This document shows positions 15,196 through 22,675 of a stretch of DNA of 64,000 bases, piece by piece. Below the pieces are notes generated by a model, which saw only the letters and a list, made by a program, of their open reading frames with translations, had not been told where the DNA came from and searched no databases. The DNA comes from Bradyrhizobium campsiandrae (lineage in GTDB: Bacteria > Pseudomonadota > Alphaproteobacteria > Rhizobiales > Xanthobacteraceae). Where the stretch lies: the NCBI RefSeq assembly GCF_014529705.1, contig NZ_JAANIH010000034.1, positions 26,487 through 90,486 of the forward strand, in the 5' to 3' direction. The position numbers were made by a program, and so were the translations under genes. How positions within the stretch are numbered: position 1 is the first letter of the stretch; each line of letters starts with the position of its first letter.

Positions 15196-16093
15196 CGAGG
15201 TCCTCCTCCAAGTGGCGATATTGAGCGAGCCCGATGTAGCCGTACCAAGGCTCGTCTTTCTGAACCGGGGCAATGCGCACGAAGACTGCCCAGTCGCCGG
15301 CCCTGACCTGGAAAATTCCGGCCTTCGCCGCTCTGAACAGGCGCCCGACTGCAAGGTCGCGCTCGAAGACAAGTCCGTCTCCGGCGATTTCGGCACCCGG
15401 TGGCAGAAGGAGCAATGTATTGACTTCGGCGTCCAAAGTGGGCGCCGTACGATGGCAGTCAGCAACAATCAACGGGTCCGAGGTCGTCTTTCCCAGAATG
15501 TCCGCCCGCAGCGCCTTGGGTGTAACTCGTTGCAGGGCTTCCGCGCGGCGGTGCGAGAGCATGTTCAGGCCGGCCGACAGGTGTGTGAGTAATGTGCCGT
15601 AGCCGACACCAAACTCGCAGGCGATGGTGAATATCTGCCACGGGGTCGCCGTTTCCGGCGTCCAGCGTCGAACCGCAAAGGCGCGCCGCAACCCAATGAT
15701 CGGCATCAAGGCGAAGCCGGCAAAAGTGTCCGCCAGGAACTCCTTTGGATTCTCCCAAGGCCTCGCTTTCGCGTCCTCGCGCAGCTCGTCGATGGACGAG
15801 CCATGGCCGAAGACATGATGGCCGAGCTCATGTGCGCAATTGTAAGCGCGCCGTGGCAGAGGCCGGCGCGCCGAGAGATGAATCCGGGCCGGAACGCCCC
15901 GCTGATACATCCCTTCCATATTGATATTGTTAAAGCGCACCACGACGCCTAGCGTCTCACAGAGCCCATAAATGCAGATCGGCCCGGTCTGGTCGAGCTT
16001 GGCCCTGGCCCGCGTAGCCGTGGCAGCCTGCATGGCTTCGGTCGCCAAAGCACGGCGGTCGAAGCTGAGCTTCGTGGTACGCATCACGCTCAT
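15188..16093 (-). CDS. ImmA/IrrE family zinc metallopeptidase
   Basis: 301 residues. The zincin motif HELGHHVFGHGSSIDEL (about 88-104) carries the HExxH zinc site, and ENPKEFLADTFAGFALMP follows as the third-ligand helix. ImmA/IrrE proteases cleave or inactivate a partner XRE repressor, freeing a silenced locus; the partner is very probably the gene at 16093-16458, whose stop overlaps this start (TGATG). The C-terminal part (about 190-301) is an extra domain with beta-strand-like segments that may sense a ligand. Such pairs control mobile elements and conditional defence operons. Confidence 0.85.
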   Translation of the reverse strand: MSVMRTTKLSFDRRALATEAMQAATATRARAKLDQTGPICIYGLCETLGVVVRFNNINMEGMYQRGVPARIHLSARRPLPRRAYNCAHELGHHVFGHGSSIDELREDAKARPWENPKEFLADTFAGFALMPIIGLRRAFAVRRWTPETATPWQIFTIACEFGVGYGTLLTHLSAGLNMLSHRRAEALQRVTPKALRADILGKTTSDPLIVADCHRTAPTLDAEVNTLLLLPPGAEIAGDGLVFERDLAVGRLFRAAKAGIFQVRAGDWAVFVRIAPVQKDEPWYGYIGLAQYRHLEEDLDE

Positions 16094-16458
16094 CAGCGAT
16101 CGCCTCCGCTCGGGCTGGAATCGCTGCGCATCGCCGCCAACAATTTGAGTAGGCGATCAAGATCATCGGACTTGAGTTTGGAGAGCTCGCGCGCAGCCAG
16201 CTCAAGCCGCGGGTCTTGTGTGTCAATTGTCTCGGGCGCTTCGCCCAGGAGCCAGGCAACGCTCACATCGTAGATTTCGGCGAGACGGGCAAGCTCATCA
16301 GCCGAGACGCGACGGTTGCCACTCTCCATTTCGGTCACCGACGGACGATGGAGACCAAGCATTTTGGCGACGTGTCCTTGCGAAAGCCCGGCAAGCTTGC
16401 GTGCCTGTTTGAGGCGCTCCACAATCTGGCCGCGCTTGACTGAATCAGCCTCGGTCAT
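16093..16458 (-). CDS. XRE-family helix-turn-helix repressor
   Basis: 121 residues. The HTH domain spans about 12-70: LKQARKLAGLSQGHVAKMLG, HRPSVTEMESGNRRVS, ELARLAEIYDVSVAWLLG, the standard Cro/CI-type fold. The C-terminal tail (ELAARELSKLKSDDLDRLLKLL) is helical and probably dimerises or meets the ImmA/IrrE protease encoded next. It overlaps the small gene upstream by four bases and the protease gene downstream by one. The perfect palindrome at 16789-16803 is the natural operator candidate, implying autorepression of the operon. Confidence 0.88.
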   Translation of the reverse strand: MTEADSVKRGQIVERLKQARKLAGLSQGHVAKMLGLHRPSVTEMESGNRRVSADELARLAEIYDVSVAWLLGEAPETIDTQDPRLELAARELSKLKSDDLDRLLKLLAAMRSDSSPSGGDR

Positions 16459-16760
16459 GCTGCTGCGGCTTCCTGCTCGCTTTGCTTCTTGACCAGGAGG
16501 CAGACAAACGCCGCCGTCTCGTCAATGGTACGAGGCAGCTTGGTCGCCTCGTCGACGAAGATATTTACGTCATTGGGGATTTCGGCATTGATCTCGGTTG
16601 CAAGGATGGTGGTTGCCACCGGCCAGACTTTGCTGTCGAACTTCGGGAGATTCTCGACAGGTTTTATGGCTCCCGTCAGGGGCGGGCATTCCAGGCCGCT
16701 GTCAGTTTGGATCTGACTGAGAACCTTGATCAATGTTTCTTTAAAGATAACGGGGTCCAT
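16455..16760 (-). CDS. Small hypothetical protein, first gene of the hypermodification-like operon
   Basis: 101 residues from ATG 16760, preceded by GAGGAG at six bases; an upstream ATG at 16787 would sit against the operator palindrome and is less likely. The protein (MDPVIFKETLIKV, then SKVWPVATTILATEINAEIP and ETAAFVCLLVKKQSEQEAAAA) has no recognised domain, signal or membrane segment. Residues 35-75 suggest alternating helix and strand. Four-base overlap with the XRE gene puts it in the same transcript. It may be a dedicated regulator or structural partner; nothing in the sequence decides this. Confidence 0.75.
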   Translation of the reverse strand: MDPVIFKETLIKVLSQIQTDSGLECPPLTGAIKPVENLPKFDSKVWPVATTILATEINAEIPNDVNIFVDEATKLPRTIDETAAFVCLLVKKQSEQEAAAA

Positions 16761-16788
16761 GATTATCTCCTCAAGTCTCCGACACATG

Positions 16789-16803
16789 GTAAGATAATCT
16801 TAC
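16789..16803. promoter_or_regulatory. Operator candidate for the XRE repressor
   Basis: GTAAGATAATCTTAC is a perfect palindrome with 7-base arms around a central A, 28 bases upstream of the first operon start. Size and position fit an XRE dimer site overlapping the promoter. Binding is inferred. Confidence 0.6.
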
Positions 16804-16994
16804 ACATCGAACGGTTCAAGGGGTGGCTGATACAAAAAGTTGGCCGTAAAAGAAGGCTAGGCTAGTCCCTTGGAAGCCCGTGACGTAGAATACGGAACTA
16901 AAGAGCGAACACACAGGGAACACGTATCGGCCTGCAAGAGTTGGTTTTTTTACCGACGGATGCTTATTCTCTCTCTCTGACGCAACGGAAGACC

Positions 16995-17381
16995 ATGACT
17001 ATTCGAGTCAACCAGGAGCAGGTGAACGACACCGCGAAGCTGATGATTCATCGGCTTATTGCGCGGGCGATCGGTCACGACCCTTCGTTGATCGATAGGG
17101 CGAAGGTTTCCCTCGATCGTAGTGCTTCGGAGCGTTACGAGGGCTATTCATTCGTTGGCGAATGGAGCGATTTGCTCCGTCTTCCCCCGTCCAATGTTCG
17201 CCGTCGTTTGACCAGCCGCGACGAGGAAATGACGCGTTTGCGCTTGTCTTCGCCGTTCGTCATTGCCGATGGAATTGACGTCAGTGACGTGGCGCTAAGG
17301 CGTCGTATCTGGAAAGCGGCAAAGCGACTTGCCGCGAAATCGTCTGCACTGGAACCCGCGGGTGCGCGGGTTGCGGCGTGA
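16995..17381 (+). CDS. Hypothetical protein, likely antitoxin of the DUF6036-type pair
   Basis: 128 residues from ATG 16995, with GGAAG seven bases before it; an earlier in-frame start at 16941 lacks a ribosome site. The protein begins MTIRVNQEQVNDTAKLMIHRLIARAIG and has a basic C-terminal half (SNVRRRLTSRDEEMTRL, RRRIWKAAKRLAAKSS) that could bind DNA or RNA. No named domain is recognised. It overlaps the nucleotidyltransferase start as GTGA, exactly the arrangement seen at 10364. The antitoxin role is inferred from order and coupling. It is divergent from the hypermodification-like operon, about 230 bases away. Confidence 0.65.
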   Translation: MTIRVNQEQVNDTAKLMIHRLIARAIGHDPSLIDRAKVSLDRSASERYEGYSFVGEWSDLLRLPPSNVRRRLTSRDEEMTRLRLSSPFVIADGIDVSDVALRRRIWKAAKRLAAKSSALEPAGARVAA

Positions 17382-18004
17382 CGCAGCAATCATTTGTCCG
17401 AACCTTTGAGGACCTTGTCGAGACGGTCAAGGCAATAGCCAGACTGTTTGAAACCGACAAGGTCTTCATTATTGGCAGCCAGAGCATTCTGCTCTCTTGG
17501 CCGGACGCTCCGATCATCTTGAGGACGTCGGGCGAAATCGACGCGTATCCTGAGAATGCCAGAATATGGGAGATCACCCATAAGGCCCTGGATCCGGATT
17601 TTCCTCCGGAAGCTTCAGAAGAGATCAACGCGTTCTTCGGCGAAGGCTCCGATTTTCATCGCAATCACGGCTTCTATATCGACGGTGTAGACGAGAACAC
17701 AGCCCGTCTTCCGGCAGATTGGAACACGAGGGCGATCTACAAGCCGGTTGATGTGGATGGCCGTCCGGTCCTGGCGGTTGCGCCCTGCCCCGAGGACGTC
17801 ATCGTCTCCAAACTCGCGCGATTGTCGGATAAGGACAAGGAGTTCGTCGAAGCCTATCATGCTGCACGGCCGCTCGATCTCGATTTGATTGTTCAGAGAA
17901 TCAAGGCGACCACCCTAGAGCTCGAACTGCAGCAACAGGCAATCGGCTTCGTGACCCACCTTGCAAAGGGGCAGCAAGCAACGACGCCAGGCTCGAGGGA
18001 TTAG
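17378..18004 (+). CDS. DUF6036-like nucleotidyltransferase, putative toxin
   Basis: 208 residues from GTG 17378. The nucleotidyltransferase signature is DKVFIIGSQSILLSW (about 27-41) followed by LRTSGEIDAYPENA (about 48-61), with GSQ and the acidic pair in ExD form. A second conserved part is CPEDVIVSKLARLSDKDKEFV (about 134-154), comparable to the DxxxSKL motif of AbiEii-like proteins. DUF6036 proteins belong to the same superfamily as type IV toxins and kanamycin nucleotidyltransferase-like enzymes. Coupling to the small upstream gene suggests a second toxin-antitoxin module in the island. The substrate is unknown. Confidence 0.75.
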   Translation: MTQQSFVRTFEDLVETVKAIARLFETDKVFIIGSQSILLSWPDAPIILRTSGEIDAYPENARIWEITHKALDPDFPPEASEEINAFFGEGSDFHRNHGFYIDGVDENTARLPADWNTRAIYKPVDVDGRPVLAVAPCPEDVIVSKLARLSDKDKEFVEAYHAARPLDLDLIVQRIKATTLELELQQQAIGFVTHLAKGQQATTPGSRD

Positions 18005-18315
18005 TCATTCCGTCTCCAGCGTACCTACGTCGATGCCATGCAGGCACGTCAACGCAGATCCACAACCGCCGACCTCTCTGACCGTTCGCCGGATCGTGAA
18101 GGTAAAGTAATCTGCAAGATGCGAATGTTCGATCGAATGGAGCCGAATGCGCGTCTCGTTGATCCATCAAGGCCTGGCGCTGACGTGCGACGCTTGTCAG
18201 AAGCGAAACTACGCTTCACCCAGCCACTATCCGTCTTTGGGCGAACCACGCGCTCAGCGAGCCGGGCGGAACGCCGAACGGGAACGTATCAAAACAACAA
18301 GCGAACTGAAGTCAC
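18005..18315. other. 311-base gap, no supported gene
   Basis: Frames here (for example 18049-18249 minus) show skewed, Arg/Ser-rich composition and no ribosome site. No hairpin with a T-run was found. Nothing further is claimed. Confidence 0.45.
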
Positions 18316-18777
18316 GTGCCGGATGAAATCGAACGCTATGGCCCGTTAGGCTTCTATCACCTGGCCGAGGATTTTTATCGGGCAGCGGTGCATTCTGCCA
18401 GCCTACAAGATACCAAGCCGCGACTGCATTACAGTCTCGTGCTGTACCATCTCCATACGCATTCGATTGAACTGACGCTGAAGGCCTTCCTGCGCGCCAA
18501 AGGTATCGATGTGAAGGAACTTAAGAATAAGTTCTCGCACGGCATGACCGGGCTGATGGCAGCGGCGACCGAGCGTAAGCTGAAAGTCAGAAAGCCGAAA
18601 CGATCGTTGCAAATCTTGGAACGACTGGATCAGCTCGGCAAGGTACAGACGTTCCGATACTTCGAAGCGGGCTTTCTGAGTCTGCCCGCGCTCCACGAGG
18701 TCCAACAGCTCAACGAGCGCATGCTGTTATCAGTCCGGCCTGCCTGCATCGCGACGCTTAAGGTAGCGCCTAAGTAA
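18316..18777 (+). CDS. HEPN-like helical protein
   Basis: 153 residues from GTG 18316; the start is uncertain because no clear ribosome site precedes it. The N-terminal half is helical (LAEDFYRAAVHSA, LVLYHLHTHSIELTLKAFLRAKG), followed by KNKFSHGMTGLMAAA and RYFEAGFLSLPAL. This pattern resembles HEPN-fold proteins found in toxin and defence operons, with the helix HSIELTLKAFLRAKG followed by an FSH motif. The classical RxxxxH ribonuclease motif is not evident, so catalysis is doubtful. It is transcribed in line with the HNH-like gene 70 bases downstream. Confidence 0.55.
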   Translation: MPDEIERYGPLGFYHLAEDFYRAAVHSASLQDTKPRLHYSLVLYHLHTHSIELTLKAFLRAKGIDVKELKNKFSHGMTGLMAAATERKLKVRKPKRSLQILERLDQLGKVQTFRYFEAGFLSLPALHEVQQLNERMLLSVRPACIATLKVAPK

Positions 18778-18849
18778 CGCCCTGAGCTCCACGCCGCATT
18801 CAAAGTTTCATGTTGCTATATGCTATCGCGCGCGGTTAGGAAAACCTGC

Positions 18850-20439
18850 ATGGACGAGATATTCGATGCAGACAACGACATCCCCTTCTCCAGCTTTGAT
18901 CCGGATGCGAAAGCGTGGTTTGCGAGCCTCCTATTCTGGCGGCCCTCGCGCTTGTCCGACGAAGAGATGCAAATTCACTTCGGTCATTGGGATGGGCGAT
19001 GGAGCGATCAGACAAAGCGTGCGGCGCAGCGCCTCGACGCCAAAGGCCTCGATCTAAATGAAAACTGGGCACTATGCGCTCAGTACTGGATTTGCCCGGC
19101 GTGTCGCCGCCACAAGAACGATATCTTCCGGCTCTCAAAGCGGGGGATCCTGCTCGCCAAGCTGGAGCTGCACCATGACCATATGCGTGATTGCGTCTGG
19201 CCTCGCATACAGGAACTGTTCGGAAAGGACTGGCTTGCGACGCGCCCCACATCGTCGACCACCATCCTCGATTACATCCGTGAACTAACATCACGCTTCG
19301 ACGTCAGTCTCGTCTGCTCCGAGTGCAACGCGGCCGATGGCAAGGTCAAGTCGCGATTTCGCGACGAGATCGACTCACGCTTCAGCTTCACCGCGCAGGA
19401 GATCGGTACATTTATCCGCCCGGCTGCCAGCAAGGATCATGAAATCGAGTACGAGCGCGCGCAGGCCGCGTGGGAAGCGGAACGGTCGAACTTCGAGGTC
19501 CGCCTCACTCTCCTTGACGAGCTTCTGGGCCATCTCGCCGGCGGGCGGCTAGCGCGCGACCACCAAGGCATGGCGAGCACTAGAATTATGAATGGTGCTT
19601 TCGACGCCTATTCTCTTCTCATGCGATCATTTGAACAGGACACGAAGAACACAGAACGAGCGCAACTAGTCTGGAAACTTCGGGACGAGTTTCTGGCTCG
19701 TTCGACGCGGCGCGATTCCGCGACCTTTGCTCCAAGCGATCAGGCACGGCGCACGGTGGTCGCGCCCACCGACGAGGAATACGCCGCCTATGTTGATCCC
19801 GTCTCATCGAAGCGCTGGCTTGCTACGCCACCGGATTGGGCCTGTCCGATTTGCGTGCGGACCAAACGATACCTCATGCGCAAGAGCAAGAGCGGAAAAT
19901 GGTCGGGGGGCGTTCGATCGCTTTATGAATGCACACTCGAGCGAGATGACCTGACTATCGCCAACCGGCAAAGGCTGTTCCCGGACTTCCGCAACGATAT
20001 CTTCGTCCGGGATATCTCACAGATATCCGTGTGCGCAGACTGCGCGGGAATTAGCTCAACGCTCATGCAGAAGGACCAATCAATCCGGGATCCTTATCTC
20101 AGTTGCGGGGACCGGCGCGCTTCCATCCTCAGCAGCCAATCCCACTGCACACACGAGATCGATTTTGAAGCAGTTCGGCAGCGCGCGATCGCAAACGAGT
20201 CCTATGCGGCCGCGATGGGAGCCTTCCAAGCTTTTCGAGCGCTTGTACGCGATTTTACTGGCAGGCTTGAACGCGGGCGTCGTTGGGGACATACGAAGAA
20301 AGATCTCGTTGAGGAATTTGCCGAAGATCTCCGTGTCTTTCACCGCATCGAGGACGCCGCGGAAGCCGTGGACCTTGTCAAATGGCTCTTGACGCAGGCT
20401 GCCGGTGACCATGAGAGCATGATAGACGTCATCGATTAA
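18850..20439 (+). CDS. HNH-like protein with two zinc-ribbon modules
   Basis: 529 residues from ATG 18850, chosen because AGGA lies eight bases upstream; ATG 18820 is an alternative. The first module has YWICPACRRHKNDIFRL (about 81-97), then LELHHDHM (about 107-114) and LVCSECNAADGKVKSRF (about 152-168): paired CxxC groups around a His-His-Asp-His segment, typical of HNH endonucleases. A second, similar CxxC pair is at WACPICVRTKRYLMRK (about 334-349) and VCADCAGIS (about 396-404) but lacks the HHDH part. It looks like an internal duplication with one active site. Its island position suggests defence; no cognate methylase is seen. Confidence 0.6.
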   Translation: MDEIFDADNDIPFSSFDPDAKAWFASLLFWRPSRLSDEEMQIHFGHWDGRWSDQTKRAAQRLDAKGLDLNENWALCAQYWICPACRRHKNDIFRLSKRGILLAKLELHHDHMRDCVWPRIQELFGKDWLATRPTSSTTILDYIRELTSRFDVSLVCSECNAADGKVKSRFRDEIDSRFSFTAQEIGTFIRPAASKDHEIEYERAQAAWEAERSNFEVRLTLLDELLGHLAGGRLARDHQGMASTRIMNGAFDAYSLLMRSFEQDTKNTERAQLVWKLRDEFLARSTRRDSATFAPSDQARRTVVAPTDEEYAAYVDPVSSKRWLATPPDWACPICVRTKRYLMRKSKSGKWSGGVRSLYECTLERDDLTIANRQRLFPDFRNDIFVRDISQISVCADCAGISSTLMQKDQSIRDPYLSCGDRRASILSSQSHCTHEIDFEAVRQRAIANESYAAAMGAFQAFRALVRDFTGRLERGRRWGHTKKDLVEEFAEDLRVFHRIEDAAEAVDLVKWLLTQAAGDHESMIDVID

Positions 20440-20557
20440 TTCGGTTCACTCGAAACATCCTGGTCTCATTTGTCGTTCCGGGCAGAGCGAGGACCGGCGT
20501 GCCTGAGGCTCGTTTGATTGGGCCACCTGAATTCGACGAAAATTCTGTCTATTCAGC

Positions 20558-21379
20558 ATGTTAATGGCATTGCTGCTGAATGACAGCGACCGAAACGCGT
20601 GGGATGCGGCAGGCTGGGTGCGTGGGCTTGTCAATGCGATTTCCTCGTCGACGGCAGATTTCGCGGGTGAAGCGCTGGAGCGCTTGAAAAAGAATGCAGA
20701 TCTCGCATCCTATTCGCCCCATATCTTGCACGCTTACGAAAGCCAGAAACAGCGCCGACGGGAGGCCGCTTTTGAGCGTCCCGATTGGCCGAAAACCGTA
20801 GCGGCGCTGGATAACGGGCCGCCCGCGACCGTCGCAGATCTCCACTCCCTTCTGGTCGCGCAGCTTCGGGACGCTCGGCAACGCATCCAGCGGACGAACA
20901 CGGATATCTTCAAATACTTTTGGAACGTGGACGCCTACAATCGGCCAGAAGAGCCGCGTCCGGAGGAAGCCTGCCGGGATGCGCTTGTCGACGTTATTCG
21001 TCCGACCTTGAAGCCTTTGGGTATCGCCGTTGAGCCAGAGGGCCATATGGCAGGCGACAAGCGTGCCGACATGTCGGTCGTTATTCCCGGCTGCAAGGTG
21101 CTATGCGAATGGAAGCGGGACTACCATGCAAAGGTCTGGACGGCGATTGAAGGCCAGCTTGAGCGCTTCTACGCGCATGATCCGGACGCCAAGGGCTTTG
21201 GCGTGTTCGGCGTATTCTGGTTCGGCAACAAGAGACCTCAGATGCTTCCAGCGCCTCCCAATGGAATGCAGCGGCCTCAATCGGCCGACGAAATGGAGCG
21301 AATGCTCATCGAGTTGACCCCAGCCGCCATGCGCCATCGCCTGGCGGTCATCGTCATCGACGTGTCTGGCGACTTCTGA
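20558..21379 (+). CDS. Restriction-endonuclease-fold protein, probably N-terminally truncated
   Basis: 273 residues from ATG 20558; an in-frame TGA at 20528 closes the frame upstream and there is no good ribosome site, so the ATG may not be the original start. The C-terminal part (about 140-235) has EACRDALVDVIRPTLKPLG, EGHMAGDKRADMSVV, CKVLCEWKRDYHAKVWTAI and GFGVFGVFWFGNKR: an Asp followed by ExK, as in PD-(D/E)xK nucleases. The N-terminal 100 residues are helical and begin mid-pattern (ALLLNDSDRNAWDAAGW), suggesting they are the end of a larger defence protein. Family identity is not certain. Confidence 0.6.
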   Translation: MLMALLLNDSDRNAWDAAGWVRGLVNAISSSTADFAGEALERLKKNADLASYSPHILHAYESQKQRRREAAFERPDWPKTVAALDNGPPATVADLHSLLVAQLRDARQRIQRTNTDIFKYFWNVDAYNRPEEPRPEEACRDALVDVIRPTLKPLGIAVEPEGHMAGDKRADMSVVIPGCKVLCEWKRDYHAKVWTAIEGQLERFYAHDPDAKGFGVFGVFWFGNKRPQMLPAPPNGMQRPQSADEMERMLIELTPAAMRHRLAVIVIDVSGDF

Positions 21380-21671
21380 GCAAACGGCGATCAGTGTCTC
21401 CCTGAAACGATGGTGTTGGACACGGGAGCCCGAAGGGGATTTTGCGATCGCCGTCGTCGCTTGCGATACACTGCTGTTCAAATCGCAAAGAACGCATCTG
21501 CGCGTGCGAGAGACCTACTGTGACAGATCGGTCATACGCCGGAGGCGGCGATAAAAGCGAGAATAAGATTGCGCTACTGATGAGTGCGCCGACGTTTGCC
21601 AATGTTCGCCATTGCTTATTCGACGGATATTCGACGATTTCTTCAATCCAGATCTAAGTCATTGAAATATT

Positions 21672-21716
21672 TGGCGCTCCCTAGGGGAATCGAACCCCTG
21701 TTTCAGCCTTGAGAGG
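21672..21716 (-). tRNA. tRNA-Glu 3' fragment, likely attachment-site remnant
   Basis: Read on the minus strand this is an anticodon-loop-to-CCA tRNA segment: CTCTCAAGGC (CTC anticodon), variable loop TGAAAC, T-arm AGGGGTTCGATTCCCCT, acceptor strand AGGGAGC, then GCCA. The 5' half that should pair (GCTCCCT, D-arm, anticodon 5' stem) is absent. Homology starting at the anticodon loop and running to the 3' end is the usual shape of an att site used by tyrosine integrases. It probably marks the right end of the island. Confidence 0.65.
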
Positions 21717-22010
21717 ACCAGGACTGATCTCGCAAAAACGAGGTCAAGGAGGGAGGATCACTCCGTGTGAGCCGCTGTTTTCCTGTCGGATTACATGTGG
21801 AGAGCCGGCGACTTTCGGCTCACAAAGTGCGTTTTAAAAATCGTCAGTTGCCATCTGAAACGGTCGTCGGGGTAACTGCCTGAAGGAGATCGCGATCAGC
21901 CGGCAATCACAATTGAGTCATCACGCCATCGCCAAGCTACGCTGCAACCTACTTCTCACCGCTTCCACCACGCTTCCACGAGCGAAACTTGAGCGCAAAT
22001 TTGGAGAAGC
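21717..22010. other. Gap between tRNA fragment and tRNA-fMet
   Basis: About 290 bases without a supported gene. A long minus-strand frame crosses the region (21949-22896), but it reads through the tRNA-fMet and its terminator and is not coding. Confidence 0.5.
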
Positions 22011-22045
22011 AAAAAGCCCCTGAAACCAATTTGATTTCAAGGGCT
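22011..22045 (-). terminator. Rho-independent terminator after tRNA-fMet
   Basis: On the minus strand, AGCCCTTGAAA and TTTCAGGGGCT form a stem followed by TTTTTGC, eight bases after the tRNA 3' end. Confidence 0.7.
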
Positions 22046-22052
22046 TGAAGCT

Positions 22053-22129
<77 letters not shown>

Positions 22130-22675
22130 TTAAACACTTGCGCGCCTTCGTCAAAAGGCCGGGGACGGTGGATTAAGGGCCGACGCTGGTGGCGTGGCTT
22201 GCTTCTCCCGTCCCGAAGGCTTCCCTGGAAGGCAACCCCGGGCAAAGCCCTCGGGTGCGGGGCGTATGTACCAACCCGGGCCGGCTTTGGAAAGGGCCGC
22301 CGGGACGTTTTTTTCGACTTTATGACAGGTCGAGCGCGCGGATTCCGGCCGATCTGCCCTGCACTTGCCAGAAGTTCCACAAACCGCCAGCTTGCGGCAA
22401 CAAAACAGCGGCGAAATTGCCGGATGGGGAGGAGCGCCATGGACAAATCCCTGGACGATATTGCGGACCGTCCCCGGGGCGGGTGCCCCGCTGGCTGCGC
22501 TGACGAACCGCTTTCAGGCCATGGCCGCGCGCCTGCGCGCCGTGGTCGCTGATCATGCGGAGCGTTTTCGGCGGGCAATCTCGGCCGATTTCGGCCGCCG
22601 GGAGGCCGCTCTCGATGGCTTCGCTCCGCTCGCAATGACGACGACAACAAGAACTCTTCAAGGGGGAAAACAACA
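22130..22675. other. 546-base gap with a REP-like fragment
   Basis: No frame here is convincing. GGCTTCGCTCCGCTCGCAATGACGACG at about 22615-22641 is half of the dispersed palindrome family whose full copies lie at 29500-29616 and 37928-38019. Confidence 0.5.

Noticed and set aside
16455..16787. Upstream ATG 16787 as start of the first operon gene
   Set aside because: It would begin almost at the operator palindrome and has no ribosome site, whereas ATG 16760 follows GAGGAG at a good distance.
21672..21756. Complete tRNA or tmRNA acceptor piece
   Set aside because: A CCTCCCT at 21750-21756 could pair with the acceptor strand in six of seven positions, but no proper D-arm or anticodon stem forms between; the sequence is a 3' fragment only.
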